From Zizania palustris (Eukaryota > Streptophyta > Magnoliopsida > Poales > Poaceae): a DNA stretch of 64,000 bases. The notes under the pieces are model-generated. The model did no database searches and was not told where the DNA came from. It saw only the letters and a program-made list of their open reading frames with translations. The translations under genes and the position numbers were made by a program. Of the stretch, positions 31,975 through 41,489 are shown in pieces. The stretch spans positions 29,170,778-29,234,777 of the forward strand of contig JAAALK010000080.1 of the NCBI GenBank assembly GCA_019279435.1, read 5' to 3'. Every line of letters begins with the position of its first letter. Position 1 is the first letter of the stretch.

Positions 31975-34900
31975 TTATAGTTGCGCTAGCCAAGCTAGTA
32001 GTGCCTCTTTAAGACGAGGCTTACATCTGAAACTCAGCAGAGTTGTGATAGATCGAAAAGAGGAAAGCCATTCGTTAATTGAGGGGTTGCACTGGCGGAA
32101 GACGCAATTGTTTCGATGTGTCCAGATAGTCCAGGCAGCTGCGATAAGGACCTCCATAAAATGAAGGCAGTTGTTGTTGGCTCTGGCTTGGATTATCTTG
32201 TCGAGGCACGTACCAGCCGACCCCCAATGAAGCCCTATGCGCGCCCAGCAAGACAAACTGAAACGACATTGGAAGAAAAGGTGTTCAGTGGTCTCTAGAT
32301 ACCATCCGTTACATAGGACACAACTGCAATCATCTGTTTCATTAAAGAAATTCTTTCTTCTTAGCAAATAAATCTTTTGTGTTCAGCCTGTCTAGCGCAA
32401 GAAGCCAGAAGAAAAACTTTAGTTTGTTTGTGCATCTACTCTTCCATAACCATCTGAAAACTGGTGAGACCTCCAAGTGCGTGAAAGTTAGGGAGTATAG
32501 CTTTTTTGTGCTGAATTTCCCCGACCCCATATGCATTCCCAGCAGTCTTTGCCATTCAAGTACCAGTTAAAAGCCAAAACAATCACTTGTAAATCCTGGA
32601 GCTCAGTTAACGCCTCTGGGGACAGTGGTAAGATGAAGTGTCCCTTTGGGTTGCTTTGCAAAAGTGAACAGCCTCGGCATGGCCTGGTGAAGAGGTCGGC
32701 TTGTCCAAAGGTCAAACCAAAAGGAGATTGAAGCCCCATCTTTTGCCAATGGCTTTGCTATTCCTAGGAAGAGATGACATAATTTAATTACCCCTTTCCA
32801 CCAGGGCGAACCCTGGTTGGCACCCAAGTGAGGCAGGGCACCCCTGAGATAGTATCTATTCCAAATTAAGTCCACCCAAGGCACCTCCTTTCTGTTAAAG
32901 AAATTGTGCAAGTGTTTGATCAGTAGCGCGTTGTTCTGGCTGTGGATGTTGATAACCCCTAAACCACCTTTAGCTTTTGGTTTGCACACTTTTTCCCATT
33001 TAACTAGTGGTCTCGAGTTGTTGGATTGATCGTATCCTCTCCACAAGCAATGCCTTCTCGCCCTGTCAATCTGTCCGATTACCTTTGCAGGGAGATTGAA
33101 CATAGCCATTGTATATGTTGGAAGGGTGGATAAGACAGAGTTAACTATTTGTAGTTTCCCCACAAGGGACATAAAGAAGGAAGTTGATGTTAACCTTTTC
33201 TCTATCTTGGATAGAAGTGAGCTGAAGTCTGTGAACATGGGATTGATCACCCCTAGTGGTAGCCCCAGATACGGCATTGGAAACGAGCCTAAAGGGCATC
33301 CGAAGGTAGAGGCCAAAATGTTAGCTTCTTCTTGGCCTAGGTTTATCAGGATCATTAGAGATTTTTCCAAATTTATTTCTAGACCTATTAACATGGAGTA
33401 AGAATTGATGAAGCCTTTCAATCTGAAGATGTTCCGTTGGTTAGCTTTTACGAAAATGATTGTGTCATCCGCGTAGTGTACGATTGGAAAGTCCCTCTGT
33501 TGGTGACAGTCTGGTGCCTATAAAAGGTATCTCCGATAGGCTGTGTTTAAGAAGTACTGGAGCAGCTCGGCTACTAGGACGAAAAGTAGTGGGGATAGTG
33601 GATCTCCCTGCCTGACCCCCCAACCCCCCGCTTGCAACTAAAAGACTTTCCTATTGTACCGTTAAGAATGATCGTTGTTCTTGCCGAGGCCATTATTGTT
33701 TCTATCCATGATATCCATAAATGAGGGAACCCCATTTGGGTCAACACAAACCGGATTGCTGAGTGCTCCACCGTGTCAAAAGCCTTTCTGAAGTCTAGCT
33801 TGAAAAGGGCCACTGGTTTTTTTGAATGTTGACAGAGGTGTGTGTACTCAAAGTTCCAAGCCAAGCAGCCTTGGATCGATCTTCCCTTGATGAAACCGTA
33901 CTGATTATTGTGGATCACTGTCTGTAATATCGGTTGAAGCCTGTTCGCCAGAATCTTCGTGATCAGTTTAATTGCGAAATTTACTAACGAAATCGGGCGA
34001 TAGTCTGAAATCAATGTTGGCGAATCTTTCTTTGGTATTAGCACTATGAACGAGTCATTTATTGGCGAAAGGTCAAGGTCTCCATTGTGGAAGGCGCTGC
34101 ATAATTTGTGATAATCATATTTAATAGAGTCCCAGCTTAGTTTGTAGAATAGTGCATTGAATCCATCCGGTCCAGGGGCTTTGATTGGCATTTGGTTAAC
34201 CGTAGTGTCAATTTCATTTGTTGTGAATCTAGCTGTTAAACTTGGTTGGTGATCAATCTGAGCAAAGTCAATTGGGCAGTCCAAGTTTTGTTGTAGTTTC
34301 CTGGTTTTACCTATAGTTCCGAGGAAAAAATCCAGAATAGTTTCTTCTTTGTCTTGGTGTGAGTAAACTGTTACCCCATTTTCATCAGTTAGCGAAGTAA
34401 TGATATTGTGTCTGAGTCTGTCTGTTGCCGCTGCATGAAAAAACTTTGTGCTTTCCTCGCCAAGACATGTCCATCTGACCGTGTACCTCTACTTCCAATA
34501 TGCCTGCCTTAAGTCAATAAGATGCTCAATGTGTTCGCGAAGTATGATTGTGAAATTTGACTCAATAGTGGACAAGTTTCTAAGCTCCTGAAAAGAGTCC
34601 AGAGCCGAAAGAATGATGTGGCTAGCCTTAATTGATTTTTCCAGTGAACCGACACGTATCCCTCAATTTCTGAGTCTCTTTTGAATTGCCTTGATTTTTC
34701 CGCGAGCAACCTAGCTTCATCTCATGCCACGATGGGTGATAGCCAGCACTGAGAGACAACTTCTTTGTAACCCGGTAATTCGGTCCAGAAATTCTCAAAC
34801 CAGAATAAGTATGTTCTTGTGATCAACGTTGTAATCATTACTGTGCATGGGATGTGGTCCGAAGTGAAACGATCAAGTCCTTTGAAAAAAGTTCCGAGGA

Positions 34901-34997
34901 AATGACTGATCCAATGCGGTGAGGTGAAACACCAATCGAGTTGTATTAGGAGGGGCTCGACTTGCATATTACTCCACGTATAACGTTTGTCAGCCAA
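31975..34997 (-). pseudogene. LINE ORF2 remains (endonuclease C-part, RT, zf-RVT)
   Basis: Successive minus-strand frames encode, in 5' to 3' order, endonuclease residues with RYTWSN and FTSDHIP, RT with KAPGPDGFNALFYK, GFIKGRSI and KLDFRKAFD, the catalytic YADD, a thumb with PYLGLPLG and a zf-RVT cysteine cluster. Plant L1 ORF2 nicks DNA and copies its RNA; this copy cannot, because the frame changes several times. The N-terminal endonuclease part is at 45971-46310. Confidence 0.83.
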
Positions 34998-35189
34998 AGG
35001 AATTTTCAGCAGCCCTAATTGACTTATCCAACTATTGAATTCTCACAGTTTGCTCTGTTTGACACGTTAATCCCCGCCCTGTTTCTGTTATGTGGAAAAC
35101 AGAACAAGTTGAAGTCCCCTAGGAACATCCAACAGGGCATGGTGCTGATGTCTATCTCTGATAGCCAGTTGATAAATTGTGTTCTTTCA

Positions 35190-35194
35190 GGTTC
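35190..35194. repeat. Target duplication GGTTC, left
   Basis: The 5-bp duplication flanks the copia element; the partner is at 45971-45975. Confidence 0.9.
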
Positions 35195-37148
35195 TGTTGG
35201 ACCGGAAACGGCGACCAGAGGGGGGGTGAATGGGAGCTTTTAAAATTTCTGGCTAAAAACTTAGCCTTCGGTTCTGTTCTGTCTTCTGCGGAACAGGCTT
35301 CGAACGCAACCTTCGAAGGTCTGGTTCGGAGGTACTTCGACAGCTCCGAACACAGGCTTCGCAGGAGCAAAAGTTCGAAGCCAAGAAGACTTCGCTCCAC
35401 TAACAACCCTCGAAAATCTACTCTGCTAAGTCAGTGCAGGCTCCGCACACGAGGTGCTTCGAGCAGGCTTCGCACTTCACCCTTCGCAAGAGTGGACAGC
35501 CCCCTGAGGACTTCGACCAAGTACTTGGCGACAGCAACGGGTGCTGGGCTTCGTACCCGAAGGTCTACACGCACACAAACGGAACACGCTAAGGGCTTCG
35601 ACACAAGAAGCACTACGGGAAAAGATCAGGGCTTCGCTAGTAAGCAGCGAGGTCTTGCCTCGTGTTACACAGAGCGACAGCACACTGACAAAACACACCT
35701 CGCACGAAAAACAACCTTCGCCTCAACAGGCTTCGGTGCACTAAACTAGCGAAGTATGTAGATCGAGCTCAAGCAAAAAGCACAAGACAAACAGGGCTTC
35801 GCCGCTTGAACAAGGAACACTGAAAATGAACTCAGGATGTATTCAATCGAAGTGTGGCTACAGGAGCTCAACAGTAAATGCTCAAAGTGTTAAATGTTAC
35901 CTACCGAGCCCCCATATTTATAGCCCACGGCTTCATCCTAAGGAAGTGACTACTTTACCCCTAGGGTTTACATCCATTTTGTCTCTACAGAACTAAGGGG
36001 TACAAAAGGTAGTCCACCTTTATTTTGGAGGCTTCTCTGTCAGCTGCAGAGGGGACAGTGTCAGCCTTTTTCAGAACAGACAGTGTCAGCCTTTACAGAG
36101 TTGACTTCTGGAACCTCCCTTCGCACGCGAGGGGTGCGGAAGCTTCGGCGAGAAGCCTGCAGCCTGTTGGCCTTCGCTCCGCCGAAGAAGACCTTCGATA
36201 CAGTGACGGTTTTGAGCCGAAGCCGTCAAAGCCCTTGGGCCTTCGCACCACCACCTCCGGAGTGGATCACCACGGCTTCGCAGCTACTCCGAGCTCGAAC
36301 ACCGTCCGTCCGTGTACCGAAGCCATGCATGGCCGAAGCACCACAAGTCAACCTCACTCCGAAGCCCACCTTCGGAGTACCACCCTTCGAAGTCCCTCCT
36401 TCGTCCAAGGCCTCCGCATGAAGCATTCCATGAGCACTCCGTCGCAGTGCCTCTCCCCGAGCACACTCCTCGACGAGCCTCACCCGGACCATGCCTTCGA
36501 TGCGCCTCGACTTCTGAGACCTTCGTCGGGCCACCTTCGAGTGTCTCCCTCCGGAGCACACTCCGAACACCTTGCCTCCGCAGAGGACTTGTTCCACCAA
36601 CTCCGAAGTCACTCCATTCGGAGTACCTTCGAAGTGCCTCACCTCCGAGGACTTTGTCTCGGAGTACCTTCAGCCGGAGCCACGCTCCGCACTCTCTGCC
36701 TTCACCTGGCACGCCTCGACCCGAGGACCGACCCGGACCACCTTCGCAGCCACCGTGACGGAGCTCCCTGCTCCCCTGGCATCAAGCCACCCGCTTGACC
36801 CAGGTTCACCTGGCTCGAACCCTGTCCGTCGCCTCCGAAGTCCCTGCGCACCACAGACAAGCAAACAAGTGTATCCAGTACTCCGGAGACCTCTCCGGGT
36901 TAGCAACCTTCGGCACACACTCCGGTGTACCGCCCAAAGTACCGAAGCCATCGGTACGAACCCTGTCATCGTGTACTGTCGGACCCCTCCGACAGGTACA
37001 CTCCGCTGCGCAGCTGCAGCAAGCAAACACACTCCGAACACCCTTCGGAGGTACCACCTCCGAAGCCCCTTCGGAGGTACCCTTCGAACAGAGGGTAAAA
37101 TCCAGTCAATCACTCATCACAAACACCGAAACCACCCTTGGTTTCTCA
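35195..37148 (-). repeat. 3' LTR of the Sirevirus-like element
   Basis: 1954 bp, matched end to end by 44017-45970. It is rich in CTTCGG/CCGAAG and CTCCGAAG words. The minus-strand TATA-like GCTATAAATATGG lies at 35912-35924. Long ORFs inside, on both strands, are composition artefacts repeated in both LTRs. Confidence 0.92.
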
Positions 37149-37160
37149 ATCTCCCCCTTG
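37149..37160 (-). other. Polypurine tract next to the 3' LTR
   Basis: Minus-strand AAGGGGGAGAT directly abuts the LTR start, the position where plus-strand DNA synthesis is primed. Confidence 0.8.
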
Positions 37161-38321
37161 ATGAGTGCATTGACAACCACATTCAAATCCAGGAAAAATT
37201 TAAAAATTTCAGCACACAAGTGACCATAAAAACTCAGAAAAAGAGCCAAAGCATGTCACTTGATAAAAGAATTTTTCTCCCCCTTTGTAAAAGAGTAAAA
37301 GCCCCTTCGGCAAAACTCCCTTTGGATAAAAACTCCCCCTGAGTTGAGCAAATTTTTCTCCCTCTTTATGTCAAAAATCTCTCCCCCTTTAGAAATAATG
37401 CCTTCTTGCAGCAGAGAACATAGCAAAATCTCTCCCCCTTTGGCAATGCAAGCATCAAGGAGCATTCAAAAGATGCAAAGCTGCGAAATGACTAGAATTG
37501 CAAAGACATATAATGCAAAAATATGCCAACATTAACACAAATGATCATGTGCTCAGCTCAATTTAACAATCTGTGAAACAAGATGATGGCATGTGATTTT
37601 GTCATTTTGAAGTAAAAGCATCACCACTTAACCACAATAGTTAGACATGAGAAGGCAAGGACTGCGCCAAGCTAACAAGTTCTACCCTAGACAGACAAGT
37701 CTTGTTCAAAAGGAGCTGTGAAAGCAAACTTGATGATCAATTAATTTTGTTGTTCTTTTTCTTAATGCCAGGGGTTATTTGTTTGTCCACCTTATACTTT
37801 CCAATCAGGCCAAGCCTAGGCAAGAAAGCCATCTGAAGCTTAAGGCTGTGATTTTGGCATACACTACACTATCCCAGTTCAGACCAATGTGCAATGGTAA
37901 GCAGTCTAGAATAGAGTAGTGCGACAAACAAACCCTCCTGGATCTTTTCATTTAAACCAGGCAAATCATGGATTTTTGATTTTGATTCAGATGAATGAAA
38001 TATTTTGATGAATATCCATGAATAATGAACACATTTTTCAAGTTGCAAATTTTAGCATCCAAAGAACAGTGTCTTGCTGTCAAGTAGATAAAAGATAGCT
38101 AAAAGCAGTCCTGCCTAAACAAGCTAGATACAGGATTTAGCAGTGAGCAAGTTTTGATTTTAGAAAATAAAACATCATGCACAATCAATGTTCCAGACAT
38201 ATTTCATAGAGCTGAGCTGTCATGATTTCTTTGAATTGAAAGCAGGCATATAATAGCAAAAGATGTAAGTGCAATTCCACACATAATGAGCATATGCAAG
38301 ACAGTTAAAATCAGCTCCCCC
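37161..38321 (-). other. Noncoding region between pol and 3' LTR
   Basis: No long ORF and no envelope-like frame. Five further polypurine-like tracts (plus-strand CTCCCCCTTT or close variants) occur at 37277-37287, 37333-37340, 37358-37366, 37381-37390 and 37432-37441. Repeated tracts of this kind are described for Sireviruses. Confidence 0.75.
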
Positions 38322-41300
38322 TCACAAAATGCCGTAAGGATGACAAATGCCAAGTTCCCCACGCAAGTAAGCAAATCGAGAAGCATCGAGGGGTTTTGTA
38401 AAAATGTCGGCAAGCTGGTGTTGGGTATCAACATATTGAAGTTCAATATCACCCTTCTCATTGTGATCTCTGAGAAAATGATACCGTACATCAATGTGTT
38501 TGGTTCTGGAGTGCTGAACCGGGTTGTTTGCAATACAAATAGCACTAGTGTTATCACAGAAAAGTGGAACACTCTTATAATCTAACCCGAAATCCCGCAA
38601 AGTGGAAACCATCCACAAAATCTGAGAGCAACAGCTAGCTGCAGCAACATATTCGGCCTCAGCCGTCGATTGTGCAACACTAGACTGTTTGCGGGAAGAC
38701 CAGCAAACCAGAGACGTACCTAGAAAATGACAAGTACCAGAGGTACTTTTCCTATCAATTCTACACCCAGCAAAATCCGCATCTGAATAACCTCTAAGAC
38801 ATAAAGATGAAGATGATGAATACCATATGCCAAATTCAAGGGTATGTTTGAGATACCTTAGGATGCGCTTAACCGCTTGGCGGTGCGAAGCTCGTGGTGA
38901 AGCCTGAAAACGAGCGCACAGACACACAGCGAAGTGTATGTCCGGCCTCGTGGCAGTCAAGTAGAGTAGGGAGCCGATCATGCTCCGGAACTCCTTCTGA
39001 TCTACAGCTTCTCCATCTTCGTCAGGGTCCAACGCTACAGATGTAGCCATTGGAGTGGCGAGGGGCTTCGCATCGGACATGTCAAACTTCTTGAGCAGGT
39101 CCTTGGTGTACTTTGTCTGGTGGACAAAAGTACCTTGTTTGCTTTGCTTGATTTGCAAACCAAGGAAAAAGGTGAGTTCACCCATCATCGACATTTCAAA
39201 CTCCCTGCTCATGGTATCTGCAAACTCGGCAACTAAAGCATGAGAAGAGCCACCAAAGATGATATCATCCACATAAATCTGAACTAGGAGGAAATCTTTG
39301 CCATGCTTGAGAGTAAACAATGTTTTATCAACAGAGCCCATCAAATACCCTCGCTCAAGCAGAAAAGACTTAAGTCTATCATACCAAGCCCGAGGGGCCT
39401 GCTTGAGTCCATAAAGAGCCTTATGAAGTTTAAGGACTTTATGTGGGTACTTGGGGTTTTCAAAACCAGGGGGTTGTTTTACATAAACATCTTCACCTAT
39501 GAAGCCATTAAGAAAAGCACTTTTGACATCCATTTGATAGAGTTTGAATCCCCGGGATGTCGCAAAGGCAAGCAAAATCCTAATGGCCTCAAGGCGAGCA
39601 ACAGGTGCAAAAGTTTCAGTAAAATCAATCCCTTCTAGTTGAGAAAAACCCTGAGCTACAAGTCTAGCCTTATTTCGAACAATTGTTCCATCCTCTCCTT
39701 GTTTATTTTTAAAAATCCACTTTGTTCCAATGAAATGAACATTAGGTGGAGGATCAACTAAAGTCCAGACTTGATTTCTTTCAAAATTCTCAAGCTCTTC
39801 ATGCATGGCATTGATCCAACTAGAATCAGAAAGTGCATGACTAACATCTAAGGGCTCGAAAGAAGCAACAAAAGCAGCATTTGTAAAATGAGCGTGAGAA
39901 CGTGTTACCCTTTGATCAAGCTCACCAATGATCTGCTCGGGCGGGTGCATCCTTTGAACATGATGTGGAGCCTCGCGGCGGGATGCAGTCTCCCCCTCAA
40001 CTTGTGCGTTGGAGTGGTCCAAGATGACCGATGTTGAGGTAGTCGCTTCGGGACCTCGTGCCGAAGTAGTAGAAGCGGGGTCAGCTTCGGGGGTCGATGT
40101 CGAGGGTAGTAGGGGATCATCCTCGAATTCTCCGGGATCTTCGTCTTCGAATAAGGTCTGTTCCATGTCGTGTTCATTTGCCTGTTCAAAAGCAGAACTA
40201 ACAGAGGGGGTTGATTCATCAAAAGTCACATCACATGACTCGATGACAGTGTTAGTTTCCAAGTTATAAACACGATAGGAATGACCATGAGTAGTATAAC
40301 CCAAAAAGATCCCGTCAGAAGATCGCGACTCAAATTTATCCAAGTTACCACGTTTTAGGATAAAGCAGCGACAACCAAAAACTCGAAGATGAGTAACCTT
40401 GGGCTGTCTCCCAAAACGCAGCTCATAAGATGTCAAATTTAAAATTGAGCGCAAGAAGATTCGGTTTGAGATGTAGCAAGCAGTGTTCATGGCCTCAGCC
40501 CAGAATTTTCTAGGAGTCCTATGCTCATCAAGCATCGTCCTAGCCATCTCAACCAAAGTGCGGTTTTTCCTCTCAACAACACCGTTCTGTTGAGGAACCC
40601 GCGGAGCAGAGAATTGATGTTCTATGCCATGCTCCAAGCAAAAGTCAACAAAGAGACTGTTTTTGAACTCGGTGCCATTATCGCTTCGAATGAATTTTAA
40701 TGCACCAGGGAGTTCAGTGAAAAGTCTCAAAGCCAAGCTCCGAAAGTGTGAAAACACTTCATCCTTGCTGGCAAGAAAGAAGACCCAAGAGTAGCGAGAG
40801 TAATCGTCGACAATAACAAGTACATACCACTTGCCGCCTAAAGAACTAACCCGAGAAGGACCTACAGTGTCCATATGGAGAAGTTCTCCGGGCTGTTCAG
40901 TCATCACTGTGGTGACTGGCGAATGCGAAGCGGCAATCATTTTTCCATGACGACAAGGAGTGCAAACTAAATTCTTCTCAAACTTGAGCTTGGGCAATCC
41001 TCGGATCAAACCTAGGGCGCTCAGACGAGCGAGCAACTCAAAGCTCATATGCCCTAGTCTCCTATGCCACTTCCAAAGCTCAGAGGTCGAATGTGCAACA
41101 AGGCAATGAGAAGAACCAGACGACTCTGAAAAATCAGCTCCAAAAACTCTCCCAACTCTAAAAATCTTACACACCACAACGCCATCAGAGTTGAGCACTT
41201 GCGAAGTATCGCGATGAAATCGCACTTCGAAGCCCTCATCAAGCAACTGAGATACAGACAGCAAATTGTATCCCAGGTTCTCAACCAAAGCAACATCTTT

Positions 41301-41489
41301 GAGAGTGAAGTTCGTGTTAATCCTTACCACACCTTTACCTTTCACTCTACTCCTTCGATTGTTTCCGAAGGTGATATGTTCCCTTTGCTTGGTTGTGGTG
41401 AGGCTGGAGAACCAATTTGCATCTCCGGTCATGTGGCGCGAACAACCGGAGTCCATGATCCACGTGCCCTCCAAGCCTCGACCTGTCGC
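38322..41489 (-). CDS. Copia pol: protease, integrase, RT, RNase H
   Basis: The frame is open for 1055 codons after a UAG at 41490-41492. Numbering from 41474 (1050 residues): protease DSGCS at residue 8 onward, GAG-pre-integrase with HRRLGH and CTPC, integrase catalytic D202, D265 and E301 (the last two 36 apart, as expected), RT with QMDVKSAFLNG and YVDD at 734-737, and RNase H with SDADFAG (D898), STAEAEYVA and the end ADIFTKPL. No frame lesion is visible. There is no ATG before the protease motif, so pol must be made by stop readthrough, or the UAG is a mutation. It would process the polyprotein, copy the RNA and integrate the DNA. Confidence 0.92.
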   Translation of the reverse strand, partial: ATGRGLEGTWIMDSGCSRHMTGDANWFSSLTTTKQREHITFGNNRRSRVKGKGVVRINTNFTLKDVALVENLGYNLLSVSQLLDEGFEVRFHRDTSQVLNSDGVVVCKIFRVGRVFGADFSESSGSSHCLVAHSTSELWKWHRRLGHMSFELLARLSALGLIRGLPKLKFEKNLVCTPCRHGKMIAASHSPVTTVMTEQPGELLHMDTVGPSRVSSLGGKWYVLVIVDDYSRYSWVFFLASKDEVFSHFRSLALRLFTELPGALKFIRSDNGTEFKNSLFVDFCLEHGIEHQFSAPRVPQQNGVVERKNRTLVEMARTMLDEHRTPRKFWAEAMNTACYISNRIFLRSILNLTSYELRFGRQPKVTHLRVFGCRCFILKRGNLDKFESRSSDGIFLGYTTHGHSYRVYNLETNTVIESCDVTFDESTPSVSSAFEQANEHDMEQTLFEDEDPGEFEDDPLLPSTSTPEADPASTTSARGPEATTSTSVILDHSNAQVEGETASRREAPHHVQRMHPPEQIIGELDQRVTRSHAHFTNAAFVASFEPLDVSHALSDSSWINAMHEELENFERNQVWTLVDPPPNVHFIGTKWIFKNKQGEDGTIVRNKARLVAQGFSQLEGIDFTETFAPVARLEAIRILLAFATSRGFKLYQMDVKSAFLNGFIGEDVYVKQPPGFENPKYPHKVLKLHKALYGLKQAPRAWYDRLKSFLLERGYLMGSVDKTLFTLKHGKDFLLVQIYVDDIIFGGSSHALVAEFADTMSREFEMSMMGELTFFLGLQIKQSKQGTFVHQTKYTKDLLKKFDMSDAKPLATPMATSVALDPDEDGEAVDQKEFRSMIGSLLYLTATRPDIHFAVCLCARFQASPRASHRQAVKRILRYLKHTLEFGIWYSSSSSLCLRGYSDADFAGCRIDRKSTSGTCHFLGTSLVCWSSRKQSSVAQSTAEAEYVAAASCCSQILWMVSTLRDFGLDYKSVPLFCDNTSAICIANNPVQHSRTKHIDVRYHFLRDHNEKGDIELQYVDTQHQLADIFTKPLDASRFAYLRGELGICHPYGIL

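Larger units (their letters stand above)
31881..35194 (-). mobile_element. Second LINE (L1 type), 3' part
   Basis: Minus-strand non-LTR element whose 3' A tail appears as TTTTTTT at 31881-31887. It carries ORF2 in pieces: zf-RVT region with CVLCNGWYLETTEHLFFQC (31975-32367), RT thumb (32603-33421), YADD (33464-33475), RT fingers and palm with DYRPISLVN and FKLDFRKAFDTV (33574-34284), and endonuclease end with TSDHIP (34722-34997). It continues at 45971-46540 beyond an inserted copia element. Frameshifts, including a small duplication in the GVRQGDP motif, make it inactive. Confidence 0.85.

Noticed and set aside
36025..37342. ORFs of 256-257 residues and antisense ORFs in the Sirevirus LTRs
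   Set aside because: They repeat in both LTRs, lie entirely in LTR DNA and overlap other open frames. They come from the CTTCGG/CCGAAG motif density, not from a gene.
37161..38321. Envelope-like gene downstream of pol, as in some Sireviruses
   Set aside because: No long minus-strand ORF exists between pol and the 3' LTR; the region is noncoding with polypurine-like tracts.
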